From Solimonas aquatica (GTDB taxonomy: Bacteria > Pseudomonadota > Gammaproteobacteria > Nevskiales > Nevskiaceae), in contig NZ_FOFS01000017.1 in the NCBI RefSeq assembly GCF_900111015.1, positions 1,670 to 59,397 on the forward strand: DNA of 57,728 nt. The letters run 5' to 3'. Within the stretch, counting starts at the first letter, position 1; every line of letters starts with the position of its first letter. Of the stretch, positions 29,546 to 38,245 are shown one piece after another. The notes below the pieces were generated by a model, which made no database searches, had not been told where the DNA came from, and was given only the letters and a program-made list of their open reading frames with translations. A program made the translations under genes and the position numbers.

Positions 29546-30238
29546 TCAGATCTGCCGCTGCGCGTAGGCGCGCAGCCGCTCCAGATCCAGAACCTCGATG
29601 CGGTTGTACGCCAGGCGCAGCAGCTGCAGGCGCTCCAGCTCGCGCAGCGCGCGATTGACACGCTGCCGCGACAGGCCGGTGAGCAGGCCCAGCTCCTCCT
29701 GCGAAAGCTCCAGACGCTGCGCCGTGAACGGATAGAGCTGCGGGTTGAACAGCTGGCTCAGGGCCGCTGCCACCTGTCCTTCCACCGACAGCAGACGCTG
29801 GTTCTGGATCGCGGCGATGAACTCGCCCATGCGCTCGTTGAGCTGGCGGATCACGAAGCCGGAGAACGGCAGGCTGTGATCGAGCAGGAAATGGAAATCA
29901 TCGACCGGCAGGAAGATCGCATCGCTGGCGCGCAAGGCGATCACGTCGTAGCGGCGCAGCTCGCGCTTGAGCACGCTGCCCTCGCCGAACCAGCCGCCGG
30001 CCGGCACGCCGGAGAAGGTGCAGCTGTCACCGGCGGCGTTGTAGACCGCCAGCTTCACCAGGCCGGTATGCACGCCGATCCAGTCTTCGGTGGGTGCCTT
30101 GCGATGCGCGAGCACCTCGCCGGCGGCGAAGTGCTGCAGGCGTACGCGCGCCAGCACGTGCGCCTGATGCGCAGGCGCCAGCTCGTGAAACCAGCCGTGG
30201 GCGGACATCGCCCTGGCGATCTGGGGATCGGCACGCAT
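29546..30238 (-). CDS. Crp/Fnr-family transcriptional regulator
   Basis: About 230 residues with a cyclic-nucleotide-binding fold (FAAGEVLAHRKAP, GGWFGEGSVL) and a C-terminal winged helix (LSQEELGLLTGLSRQRVNRALREL). There is no N-terminal cysteine cluster, so it is not an oxygen-sensing Fnr. I take the ATG at 30238, because the next one upstream (30253) lies inside a palindrome that looks like the protein's own operator. It diverges from the acyl-CoA ligase gene. Confidence 0.87.
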   Translation of the reverse strand: MRADPQIARAMSAHGWFHELAPAHQAHVLARVRLQHFAAGEVLAHRKAPTEDWIGVHTGLVKLAVYNAAGDSCTFSGVPAGGWFGEGSVLKRELRRYDVIALRASDAIFLPVDDFHFLLDHSLPFSGFVIRQLNERMGEFIAAIQNQRLLSVEGQVAAALSQLFNPQLYPFTAQRLELSQEELGLLTGLSRQRVNRALRELERLQLLRLAYNRIEVLDLERLRAYAQRQI

Positions 30239-30247
30239 GCGCGAAAT

Positions 30248-30290
30248 TGTCATTCAAATGACAGAGCCGCAGCCAGCACCCCGCTATGCT
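30248..30290 (+). promoter_or_regulatory. Crp-type operator and acyl-CoA ligase promoter
   Basis: The perfect palindrome TGTCATTCAAATGACA (30248-30263) has the 5-6-5 form of Crp/Fnr sites (TGTCA-N6-TGACA). A -10-like TATGCT at 30285-30290 puts a transcription start near 30297 and the palindrome centre at about -41.5, the class II activator position. The same site would cover the promoter or start of the divergent regulator gene. This is inference from geometry. Confidence 0.6.
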
Positions 30291-30381
30291 GCCCAGCTGC
30301 CAGCGAGCGCTGCCGGCACACCGCCGCCGTGCGGGCATGGCCGCAGCCGCCGCTGCCGGCTTGCCACATGAGGAGAACACG

Positions 30382-32034
30382 ATGAGCAGTGCCTTCGACC
30401 AAGGCTTGGACCGCTGTGCCGCCAACTACGTCGCCCTGAGCCCCGTGGATTTCATCGCCCGCAGCGCCGCGGTCTACGGCGAGCGCCCGGCGATCGTCTA
30501 TGGCGAGATCCGCCGCAACTGGGCCCAGACCTACGAGCGCGCCCGCCGCCTGGCCAGCGCCCTGGCGGCTGCCGGCGTGCGGCGCGGCGACACCGTGGCG
30601 GTGCTGCTGCCCAACACTCCGGCGATGGTGGAGGCGCATTTCGGCGTGCCGATGTCCGGCGCCGTGCTCAACACCCTCAACACGCGGCTGGACGAGCCCA
30701 GCCTGCGTTTCATGCTCAGCCACGGCGAAGCCAGGCTGCTGATCGTCGATACCGAATTCGCGCCGCTGGTGCGGCACGTCATCACCAGCCTGCCGCAGCT
30801 GAAGGTGATTGCGGTGCACGATCCCGCCTCCGGCGCCGCCGAGGTGCCGGAGTGGCCGCAGTACGAGGACTTCCTGGCCGCCGGCGATCCGCAGTACGCC
30901 TGGCAGCCGCCGGAGGACGAGTGGCAGGCCATCGCGCTCAATTACACCTCCGGCACCACCGGCGATCCCAAGGGCGTGGTCTATCACCATCGCGGCGCGG
31001 CGCTCAACGCGGTGAGCAATGTCCTGGAATGGGACATGGGCAAGCACCCGGTGTACCTGTGGACGCTGCCGATGTTTCACTGCAACGGCTGGTGCTTTCC
31101 CTGGACCGTGGCGCTGCGCGCAGGCGTCAACGTCTGCCTGCGCAAGTTCGATCCGCTGCTGGTGCTCAAGCTGATCCGCGAGGAGCGCGTCAGCCATTAC
31201 TGCGGCGCGCCCATCGTGCAGGCGGCGATTGCCAACGCCCCGCTCGCCGCGCGCGAAGGCATCACGCACACGGTGCGCACCATGGTCGCGGGCGCGCCGC
31301 CGCCGCCCGCCGTGATCGCGCAGATGACGCAGATGGGTTTCGAACTCAGCCATGTCTACGGCCTGACCGAGGTCTACGGGCCGGCGGCGGTCTGCGCGCC
31401 GCAGGAACACTGGCGCGAGCTGGATGCCCAGGAGCAGGCGCGGCTCACCGCGCGCCAGGGCGTGCGCTATCACCTGCAGAGCGGGCTCACGGTGCTGGAC
31501 CCGCAGACCGGACTGCCGGTGCCGGCCGATGGCGAGACCATGGGCGAACTCGCCTTCCGCGGCAACATCTGCATGAAGGGCTACCTGAAAAATCCGCGCG
31601 CCACCGAAACCGCATTCGCCGGCGGCTGGTTCCACACCGGCGATCTGGGCGTGATCGCCACGGACGGCTACGTGCAGATCAAGGACCGCGCCAAGGACAT
31701 CATCATCTCGGGCGGCGAGAACATCTCCAGCATCGAGATCGAAGACACGCTCTACCGGCATCCGGCCGTGGCCGCGGCGGCGGTGGTGGCGGCGCCCGAC
31801 CCGAAGTGGGGCGAGACACCCTGCGCCTTCGTCGAACTCAAGCCGGGCATGCAGGCCAGCGCCGAGGAGCTGCTTGCGCACTGCCGGCAATGGCTGGCCG
31901 GCTTCAAGCTGCCCAAGCAGATCCGCTTCGGCGAACTGCCCAAGACCTCCACCGGCAAGATCCAGAAGTTCGAGCTGCGCAAGCTGGCCGGATCGCAGCA
32001 GGCCATCGACCTCGCCAGCAGCGGCCGGCCCTGA
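30382..32034 (+). CDS. Medium-chain acyl-CoA ligase (AMP-binding)
   Basis: A 550-residue ANL-superfamily ligase. The AMP-binding motif NYTSGTTGDPKGV, the YGLTEVYGPA motif, GWFHTGDLGVI, and the A10 lysine region (KTSTGKIQKFELR) are intact. It would activate a fatty or related carboxylic acid to its CoA thioester. The sequence resembles AlkK/DmdB-type ligases, but that does not fix the substrate. AGGAGA lies before the ATG at 30382. Its promoter carries a site for the divergent Crp/Fnr regulator. Confidence 0.9.
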   Translation: MSSAFDQGLDRCAANYVALSPVDFIARSAAVYGERPAIVYGEIRRNWAQTYERARRLASALAAAGVRRGDTVAVLLPNTPAMVEAHFGVPMSGAVLNTLNTRLDEPSLRFMLSHGEARLLIVDTEFAPLVRHVITSLPQLKVIAVHDPASGAAEVPEWPQYEDFLAAGDPQYAWQPPEDEWQAIALNYTSGTTGDPKGVVYHHRGAALNAVSNVLEWDMGKHPVYLWTLPMFHCNGWCFPWTVALRAGVNVCLRKFDPLLVLKLIREERVSHYCGAPIVQAAIANAPLAAREGITHTVRTMVAGAPPPPAVIAQMTQMGFELSHVYGLTEVYGPAAVCAPQEHWRELDAQEQARLTARQGVRYHLQSGLTVLDPQTGLPVPADGETMGELAFRGNICMKGYLKNPRATETAFAGGWFHTGDLGVIATDGYVQIKDRAKDIIISGGENISSIEIEDTLYRHPAVAAAAVVAAPDPKWGETPCAFVELKPGMQASAEELLAHCRQWLAGFKLPKQIRFGELPKTSTGKIQKFELRKLAGSQQAIDLASSGRP

Positions 32035-32081
32035 GGCATTAACATGGCGGCCTTCGCCTCAGCCTCTACGGGACGGCCGCC

Positions 32082-33404
32082 ATGCTCATCACCAATGCCC
32101 ACATCATCAACGAAGGCCACGAGACCGCGGCCGATCTGCTGATCAAGAACGGCCGCATCGAGAAGATCGCGCCGCAGATCCGCGCGCCGGCCGGCGTGGA
32201 AGTGTTCGACGCCCAGGGTCTGTGGCTGATTCCCGGCGTGATCGACGACCAGGTTCACTTCCGCGAGCCGGGCCTGACCCACAAGGGCGATCTGTACACC
32301 GAGTCGCGCGCGGCGGTGGCCGGCGGCACGACCAGTTACATGGACATGCCCAACAACAAGCCGGCCATCACCACGCGCGCGCTGCTGGCGGAAAAGTACG
32401 CCAACGCGCAGGGCCGCTCGTTTGCCAACTACGCCTTCTACTTCGGCGGCGCCAACGACAATCTCGAAGAGATCGCGGCGCTCAAGCGCGACGAGGCCTG
32501 CGCCATCAAGGTGTTCATGGGCGCTTCCACCGGCAATATGCTGGTGGACGATCCGCAGACCCTGGACGGCATCTTCCGGCGCGCACCGATGATGGTGGTC
32601 ACGCACTGCGAGGACACGCCGATGATCGTCGCCAGCGAAAACGCCGCGCGCGCGCAGTTCGGCGAGGACGTGCCGGCCGCCGAGCATCCGCGCATCCGCT
32701 CCGAAGCCGCCTGCTACAAGTCCACCGAGCTGGCCGTGGGTCTGGCGCGCCAGCACGGCAGCAATCTGCACGTGCTGCATCTCACCACCGCCAAGGAGCT
32801 GGCGTTCTTCACGGCCGGGCCGCTCAAGGACAAGAAGATCACGGTGGAAGCCTGCGTGCATCATCTGTTTTTCAGCGAGGCGGATTACGCCAGCCTGGGC
32901 CATCTGATCAAGTGCAATCCCGCGATCAAGACCGAGGCCGACCGTCGCGCCCTGCTGCGCGCGGTGATGGAAGACCGCATCGACGTGATCGCCACCGACC
33001 ACGCGCCGCACACCGCCGAGGAGAAAGCCAACACCTACTTCAAGGCGCCGTCCGGCCTGCCGCTGGTGCAGCACACCCTGCTGATGCTGCTGGAGCTGGT
33101 GCATCGCGGCGAACTGAACATGCGCACCGTGGTGCGCAAGACCAGTCATGCGGTGGCCGACCGTTTCGGCGTGGTGGATCGCGGCTACATCCGCGAAGGC
33201 TACTGGGCCGATCTGGCGCTGGTGGACCACCACGCGCGCACCACCGTGCGCAAGGAAGACGTGCTGTACAAGGTGGGCTGGTCACCGCTGGAAGGCCGCA
33301 CCCTGCGCGGCGCGGTGCGCGCCACCTGGGTCAACGGCGCGCTCGCGTACAAGGACGGTGTGGTGCTGCCGCAGCCGCTGGGGCAGAGGCTGCGCTTCGT
33401 CTGA
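32082..33404 (+). CDS. pyrC: Dihydroorotase (Pseudomonas type)
   Basis: A 440-residue amidohydrolase for pyrimidine synthesis (N-carbamoyl-aspartate to dihydroorotate). The first metal motif is DDQVHFREPG, where the usual HxH is QxH. Other ligands are present: the lysine of AIKVFMGAST, HCED, HVLHLTT and the catalytic aspartate in ATDHAPH. The same QVHFREPG variant is known to me from Pseudomonas dihydroorotases, so it is a family trait rather than damage. It lies 47 bp after the acyl-CoA ligase gene. Confidence 0.88.
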   Translation: MLITNAHIINEGHETAADLLIKNGRIEKIAPQIRAPAGVEVFDAQGLWLIPGVIDDQVHFREPGLTHKGDLYTESRAAVAGGTTSYMDMPNNKPAITTRALLAEKYANAQGRSFANYAFYFGGANDNLEEIAALKRDEACAIKVFMGASTGNMLVDDPQTLDGIFRRAPMMVVTHCEDTPMIVASENAARAQFGEDVPAAEHPRIRSEAACYKSTELAVGLARQHGSNLHVLHLTTAKELAFFTAGPLKDKKITVEACVHHLFFSEADYASLGHLIKCNPAIKTEADRRALLRAVMEDRIDVIATDHAPHTAEEKANTYFKAPSGLPLVQHTLLMLLELVHRGELNMRTVVRKTSHAVADRFGVVDRGYIREGYWADLALVDHHARTTVRKEDVLYKVGWSPLEGRTLRGAVRATWVNGALAYKDGVVLPQPLGQRLRFV

Positions 33405-33413
33405 GCGCTGGCG

Positions 33414-33806
33414 ATGCCGCGCCAGCGCTCGCCGATGGAGTCTTTGGCGCGTGAGCTGCGGCGCACGCAGACCGATGCCGAGCGCGTGCTCTGGCAGCGT
33501 CTGCGCAATCGCCAGTTGCTGGGGCACAAGTTCCGCCGGCAACTGCCCATCGGGCCGTACATCGTGGACTTCGTTTGCGTGGAACGGCAGCTGATCATCG
33601 AACTGGATGGCGGTCAGCATGCCGAACAACGGGCGCGGGATGCGCAGCGCAGCGCCTGGCTCCAAGCGCGCGGCTTTCGCGTGCTGCGCTTCTGGAATGA
33701 TCAGGCTTTGAAGGAAACCAATGCCGTGCTGGAATTCGTGCTGCGGCACCTGAGCGAGAACCCCTCACCCCAACCCTCTCCCCTTGCAGGGGAGAGGGAG
33801 TTGTAA
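33414..33806 (+). CDS. DUF559 (Vsr-like endonuclease fold) protein
   Basis: A 130-residue protein with the DUF559 core. It has AERVLWQRLRNRQLLGHKFRRQLPIGPYIVDFVC, the acidic IELDGGQH motif and GFRVLRFWND, which are related to the very-short-patch-repair endonuclease fold. The last ~15 residues (from about NPSPQPSPLAGE) come from a palindromic repeat that supplies the stop codon region. It starts 9 bp after pyrC. The cellular role of this family is unsettled. Confidence 0.8.
   Translation: MPRQRSPMESLARELRRTQTDAERVLWQRLRNRQLLGHKFRRQLPIGPYIVDFVCVERQLIIELDGGQHAEQRARDAQRSAWLQARGFRVLRFWNDQALKETNAVLEFVLRHLSENPSPQPSPLAGEREL
33760..33799. repeat. Palindromic repeat overlapping the DUF559 3' end
   Basis: CCCCTCACCCCAACCCTCTCCCC and GGGGAGAGGG form an inverted copy of the repeat at 33869-33917. 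The stem is CCCTCTCCCC / GGGGAGAGGG. It is read as the C-terminus of the DUF559 protein. Confidence 0.75.
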
Positions 33807-33868
33807 GCTCTCGCACGCAGCTCAGGCGCGCAAACATCAGCCAAGCTGCATGAACCTCAATCCAGCGT

Positions 33869-33917
33869 CCCCTCTCCCCTCCCCGAGGGGAGAGGGCCAG
33901 GGTGAGGGGAGCGCCCG
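33869..33917. repeat. Palindromic repeat upstream of tag
   Basis: CCCCTCTCCCC / GGGGAGAGGG stem with the tail CCAGGGTGAGGGGAGCGCCC. It is the same family as 20699-20750 and faces the inverted copy at 33760-33799 across 69 bp. Confidence 0.78.
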
Positions 33918-33938
33918 CCACATCAACAAACGCAAGCC

Positions 33939-34496
33939 ATGACCGACAAACCCCGCTGCCCCTGGTGCCTGTCCACCGCGCAGTACATCCGCTATCACGA
34001 CGAGGAATGGGGCCGCCCGGTACGCGATGACGCCGTCCTCTTCGAATTCCTCATTCTCGAAGGCGCGCAGGCCGGCCTGTCCTGGCGCACGATCCTGGAG
34101 CGGCGCGAGGGGTATCGCAAAGCCTTTGCGAACTTCGATGTCGCCAAGGTCGCGCGCTTCAGCGATGCGAAGCTGGAGAAGCTGCTGCTCGACCCCGGCA
34201 TCATCCGCAACCGCCTGAAGGTCTTTGCCACGCGCACGAACGCGCAGGCCTTCATCCAGGTGCAGAAGGAGTTCGGCAGCTTCGCCAACTATCTCTGGGG
34301 CTTCGTCGATGGCCAGCCGCTGGTCAACCGGCCCGGCTCCCTGAAGCAGGTGCCGGCCAAGACCGCGCTCTCGGATCGCATCAGCAAGGACCTGGGCAAG
34401 CGCGGCTTCAAGTTCATCGGCAGCACCATCATCTATGCCTATCTGCAGGCGGTGGGCGTGGTGGACGATCACCTCGCCGACTGCTGGCGGGCTTGA
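33939..34496 (+). CDS. tag: DNA-3-methyladenine glycosylase I
   Basis: A 185-residue Tag protein. The N-terminal CPWC with a late HLADCW segment supplies the zinc-binding residues, and YHDEEWGRPVRDD and FEFLILEGAQAGLSWRTIL are diagnostic. It excises 3-methyladenine from alkylated DNA. No ribosome site is obvious. Confidence 0.93.
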   Translation: MTDKPRCPWCLSTAQYIRYHDEEWGRPVRDDAVLFEFLILEGAQAGLSWRTILERREGYRKAFANFDVAKVARFSDAKLEKLLLDPGIIRNRLKVFATRTNAQAFIQVQKEFGSFANYLWGFVDGQPLVNRPGSLKQVPAKTALSDRISKDLGKRGFKFIGSTIIYAYLQAVGVVDDHLADCWRA

Positions 34497-34554
34497 CGCC
34501 GGTCATCGTCGCGGGCTTGCCCGCGGGCAGGCGCGGGCAACATACTGCGGCACG

Positions 34555-34896
34555 ATGAAATGGCTCGCGACACTCACGCTGCTCTGGCTCGCACTGCTGC
34601 CTTTCCAGGCGCAGGCCGGCAGCGCCATGCCCTGTCATGAGCACACCGTCAGCAGCGCGCCGCAGACGCAGGCGCCAGCCCAAGTCTCGGCCGATACGCA
34701 GCAGCACTGCCCGCATCATGGCGGCGCACGCTGTCACTGCGTGCAGGCCTGCGGCGCCGCCGGTGCGGCGCTCCTGGTCGGGCTGCCTGCGCTGGCCTTC
34801 GCACCGGCGCCCGACGCGCCGTCCGCGCTGCGTGCCCTCGCGCTGCCCCGCAACAGCGCCGCCCCACCGCTGCGGCCTCCCATCGCCACGCTCTGA
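34555..34896 (+). CDS. CopL-like Cys/His-rich exported protein
   Basis: A 113-residue protein with a signal peptide (MKWLATLTLLWLALLPFQAQA). A short metal-binding-like part follows (MPCHEHT, QHCPHHGGARCHCVQAC) and then a second hydrophobic stretch. Size, position and composition match CopL-type leaders of copper operons. It lies 79 bp upstream of the TolC-type gene and probably belongs to the same operon. The copper role is inferred from neighbours. Confidence 0.65.
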   Translation: MKWLATLTLLWLALLPFQAQAGSAMPCHEHTVSSAPQTQAPAQVSADTQQHCPHHGGARCHCVQACGAAGAALLVGLPALAFAPAPDAPSALRALALPRNSAAPPLRPPIATL

Positions 34897-34975
34897 TCGC
34901 CTCTCTGCGGCGGACCTGCGTCGTCCGCCTGGACCTCGACCGGCGTAAGGCCGGCATCCGATTGGAGTGTTGCCC

Positions 34976-36388
34976 GTGTCATCCATCCGTTTTCTGGCAG
35001 CGCCTGGCGCGCTGCTGCTGCTGAGCGCCTGCGCCAGCCTGCCCGCCGACTGGGGGCGCGGCGCGCTGGATGCGCAGCTGCGCGACCGCGGCCTGTCATC
35101 CGCCACCGTCCCGCGCGAGCGCTTCACCGCGCAGGCGCTGCGCGAACCCCTGGACCTGGAGCGCGCGATCCAGCTGGCGCTGCTCAACAACCCGGAGCTG
35201 CAGGCGCGTTATGCCAGCCTGGGCTTCGCCGCCGCCGAGGTGTACGAAGCCGGACGGCTGAGCAATCCGCTGCTGTCATTCACGCAGCTCTCGGCCGGCG
35301 GCGAGGCGCATGCGCAGCTCACGCTGGGCGTGGCGGTGAACTTCACCGAGCTGCTGTTTGCGCGCACGCATCGCCGCATCGCCGATGCGCAGTTCGCGGC
35401 GCAGAAAGCCGCCGTGGGCAGCGCCGCGCTGGAACTGGCCGCGCAGGTGGAAGCCGCCTACCGGCGCTGCGCCGCCGCCGCGCAGCTGCTGCAGCTGCGC
35501 GAACGTCTCGCGCAGACCGCGCAGGTTTCCGCCGCGCTGGCGCAGCGCTATTACGAGGCCGGCAATCTCAAGCCCGCCGAGCTGGCCCTGGAACAGGCCG
35601 GCGGCGCGCAGGCCGCGCTGCAAGCCGACACCGCGCAGCTGGAACTGTCGCTGGCGCGCGCCAGCCTGCAGCGCTTGATGGGCTTGGCGGATACGCAGAC
35701 GCCGTGGCAGCTCGCCGAGCCCCTGGCCGCGCTGCCCGCCGCCGATGAAGCGCTGGACCGCCTGCAGGCGCAGGCGCAGGCCTCGCGTCTGGACCTGCAG
35801 GCCGCCCAGGCACAGCTGCAGGCGGTGCAGGCGCGTTACGGCATCGCCACGCCGCAGAGCCTGATCGGCGAGCTGCAGCTGGGCGCGGAACGCGAGCGCG
35901 ATTACGACGGCAGCCTGCATGCGGGGCCCACGGCGGCCATCAGCCTGCCGCTGTTCGACACCGGCAAGGGCCGGCGTGCGCGTGCGCAGGCCGAGCTGCA
36001 AGAGGCGCAGGCCGCCTTGCAGGCCGCCGAGCTGGACGTGCAGACGCAGCTGCACAGCGCCTACGCCCAGCTGCGCAGCAGCCGCAAGCGCGCCGAGCGT
36101 TATCGCGATGAACTCATTCCCGCCCGCGAGCGCGCCTTCGAAGCCCTGCAGCGCGAACACAACTACATGCTGATCGGCAGCTTCGAACTGCTGGCCGCGC
36201 GCCAGCAGAGCTTCGATGCCTACGCCGGCTACATCGAGGCCCTGCGCGATTACCAGCTCGCGCGCGCCGATCTGGCGCGCGCCGTCGGCCGTCGCCTGCC
36301 GCAGACTGACCCCGCGCCCGCCGCAGCGCTGCCCGAAGCCGCGCCACAAGACCCGCATGCCCATCATCACGGAGATCACACGCCATGA
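34976..36388 (+). CDS. TolC-family outer-membrane lipoprotein (copper operon)
   Basis: About 470 residues from the GTG at 34976, which has GGAG 8 bp upstream. The signal peptide ends in a lipobox (LLLSAC). Two OEP repeats with long coiled coils and alternating strands follow, as in CusC/OprM efflux channels. No inner-membrane RND pump or adaptor gene lies beside it. The next gene, a multicopper oxidase, overlaps by 4 bp. The C-terminus is His-rich (DPHAHHHGDH). It may take the place that CopB has in classic copAB operons. Confidence 0.85.
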   Translation: MSSIRFLAAPGALLLLSACASLPADWGRGALDAQLRDRGLSSATVPRERFTAQALREPLDLERAIQLALLNNPELQARYASLGFAAAEVYEAGRLSNPLLSFTQLSAGGEAHAQLTLGVAVNFTELLFARTHRRIADAQFAAQKAAVGSAALELAAQVEAAYRRCAAAAQLLQLRERLAQTAQVSAALAQRYYEAGNLKPAELALEQAGGAQAALQADTAQLELSLARASLQRLMGLADTQTPWQLAEPLAALPAADEALDRLQAQAQASRLDLQAAQAQLQAVQARYGIATPQSLIGELQLGAERERDYDGSLHAGPTAAISLPLFDTGKGRRARAQAELQEAQAALQAAELDVQTQLHSAYAQLRSSRKRAERYRDELIPARERAFEALQREHNYMLIGSFELLAARQQSFDAYAGYIEALRDYQLARADLARAVGRRLPQTDPAPAAALPEAAPQDPHAHHHGDHTP

Positions 36389-37722
36389 TCAGCCGCCGCA
36401 AGCTTCTCTCCGCACTCAGCGCCACCGGCCTGGGCGTCGGGCTCATGCGCAGCGCCAGCGCGCAGCATGAGCAGCATCAGGCCGCGCCTGCCGCCGCCGC
36501 CGCGCCGTCGCCATCGGCCGCGCCCGCCGCAGGCGCGTACACGCCGGTGCGCACGCCCAATGGCTGGACGCTGCCCCATCGCCTGAAGGACGGCGTGAAG
36601 GAATTCCATCTGGTGGCCGAAGAGATCGAGCACGAGTTCGCACCGGGCAGCAAGGCCAAGTGCTGGGGCTACAACGGCTCCACGCCGGGACCGACGCTCG
36701 AAGCGGTGGAAGGCGATCGCGTGCGCATCTACGTCACCAACCGCCTGGGCGAAGCCACCTCCGTGCACTGGCACGGCATCCTGCTGCCCAGCGGCATGGA
36801 CGGCGTGGGTGGCCTGTCGCAGCGGCACATCCAGCCGGGCGAGACCTATGTCTACGAGTTCACGCTCAACCAGCACGGCACGCATATGTATCACCCGCAT
36901 GCCGACGAGATGACGCAGCTGGGCCTGGGCATGATGGGCTTCTTCATCATCCATCCCAAGGCTGGCGAGATCGAACGCATCGACCGCGACTACGCGATCA
37001 TGCTGCACAACTGGGCCCTGCACCCCGGCACCTCGCGCCCCGATCCCTCGATCATGAGCGAGTTCGATCTGTGGACCTTCAACAGCAAGGTCTTCCCCGC
37101 CACCGAGTCTCTGGTCGCCGCCAGCGGCGAGCGCGTGCGCATCCGCTTCGCCAATGTCTCGATGTGGAATCACCCGATCCATCTGCATGGTCATCGCTTC
37201 GAAGTCACCGGCGGCGACAGCGGCCGCTGGCCGCGCACGCAGTGGCGACGCGAGGTCACCGAGATCATCGCCGTGGGCCAGACCCGCGATCTGGAATTCA
37301 CCGCCGTGCCCGGCGACTGGGCCCTGCACTGCCATATGTCGCACCACACCATGAACGCCATGGGCCACGGCATCCCCAATCCCATCGGCGTGGACCAGCG
37401 CGGCGTGGCCGAGCAGGTGCGCGAACTGCTGCCCGGCTACATGGCCATGGGCGAGCACGGCATGAGCGAGCACGGCGAGCATGTGGCCATGGGCATGCTG
37501 CCCGGCCCCGACAACACCCTGCCCATGGCCAGCGGTGAAGGTCCCTACGGACCGCTGGAAATGGGCGGCATGTTCACTGTGGTGAAAGTGCGCGAGAACC
37601 TGGCGCGCGGCGACTACCGCGATCCGGGCTGGTACCGCAGCAGGCCGGCTGAAACGGCGCGACGCGTCTCCAGCGAGCCGGACTTCGGCAAGCCCTATCG
37701 TCGCGCCAGGGCGGGAGCTTGA
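36385..37722 (+). CDS. Periplasmic multicopper oxidase CopA-type
   Basis: A 445-residue two/three-domain cuproenzyme with a Tat signal (ISRRKLLSALSATGLGVG). All four copper-binding motifs are intact: HWHG, HPHAD, HPIHLHGH, and HCHMSHHTMNAM with the T1 Cys and axial Met. Such enzymes oxidise Cu(I) in the periplasm. A Met/His/Gly-rich run (MAMGEHGMSEHGEHVAMG) near residue 352 may bind extra copper. The gene is translationally coupled to the TolC-type lipoprotein gene. Confidence 0.92.
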   Translation: MISRRKLLSALSATGLGVGLMRSASAQHEQHQAAPAAAAAPSPSAAPAAGAYTPVRTPNGWTLPHRLKDGVKEFHLVAEEIEHEFAPGSKAKCWGYNGSTPGPTLEAVEGDRVRIYVTNRLGEATSVHWHGILLPSGMDGVGGLSQRHIQPGETYVYEFTLNQHGTHMYHPHADEMTQLGLGMMGFFIIHPKAGEIERIDRDYAIMLHNWALHPGTSRPDPSIMSEFDLWTFNSKVFPATESLVAASGERVRIRFANVSMWNHPIHLHGHRFEVTGGDSGRWPRTQWRREVTEIIAVGQTRDLEFTAVPGDWALHCHMSHHTMNAMGHGIPNPIGVDQRGVAEQVRELLPGYMAMGEHGMSEHGEHVAMGMLPGPDNTLPMASGEGPYGPLEMGGMFTVVKVRENLARGDYRDPGWYRSRPAETARRVSSEPDFGKPYRRARAGA

Positions 37723-37792
37723 CCGGCATCAAGGCCCGCCTGTCCTGCCACTCGCAAGCTGCCCTCTCCGCGCAAGCTCCAAGGGGCTCACC

Positions 37793-38182
37793 ATGAACAT
37801 CCCGTACCGACTCACTGGCCTGCTGGCAACCCTGCTCTTGCCGGCTGCGGCTTTCGCGGCGGGGGCGATGGACGATGCGAAGCCCATGCCCGGCGACATG
37901 AAGATGAGCGGCTGCATGCAGATGGATGCCGAGGGCAAGGACATGATGGCCGAGCATCGCCACCATCTGCAGGCGCTGCACGCCATCGCCACTCAGCTGG
38001 CGAAGGCCAGGACCGACGCGCAGCGCGTCGCGCTCTTGCAGCGCTACGTGAGCCTGATGGACGAGCAGCAGCAGGCGATGCTGGCGAAGATGCACCCGCA
38101 GCATGACCGGCATCCTGCGGATCAGGATCATGGCGAAAAGCCCGAAGCTGCGCCGGAGCATCAACACGAGCACGAGCACTGA
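37793..38182 (+). CDS. Met/His-rich small periplasmic protein
   Basis: A 129-residue protein with a signal peptide (YRLTGLLATLLLPAAAFAA). A Met-rich segment (MKMSGCMQMD) and a helical middle follow, ending in an EHQHEHEH tail. The composition suits periplasmic copper binding. It lies between the multicopper oxidase and the CueR-like gene. I do not recognise a named family. Confidence 0.65.
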   Translation: MNIPYRLTGLLATLLLPAAAFAAGAMDDAKPMPGDMKMSGCMQMDAEGKDMMAEHRHHLQALHAIATQLAKARTDAQRVALLQRYVSLMDEQQQAMLAKMHPQHDRHPADQDHGEKPEAAPEHQHEHEH

Positions 38183-38186
38183 GGAC

Positions 38187-38218
38187 TTGACCCTGGACTC
38201 GACACCAGGGTTTAGCAT
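38187..38218 (+). promoter_or_regulatory. CueR-type promoter with long spacer
   Basis: TTGACC (-35, 38187-38192) and a TTAGCA/TAGCAT -10 are separated by 19-20 bp, the over-long spacer typical of MerR-class promoters. Inside it is a perfect dyad, ACCCTGG at 38190 and CCAGGGT at 38205. It drives the regulator and ATPase genes downstream and is probably bound by that regulator. Confidence 0.8.
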
Positions 38219-38245
38219 GACGGCAATCCGCACTGGAGCACCGTC

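Noticed and set aside
34500-34550. Terminator after tag
   Set aside because: GCGGGC/GCCCGC segments can pair, but there is no U-tract and the next gene starts within 60 bp.
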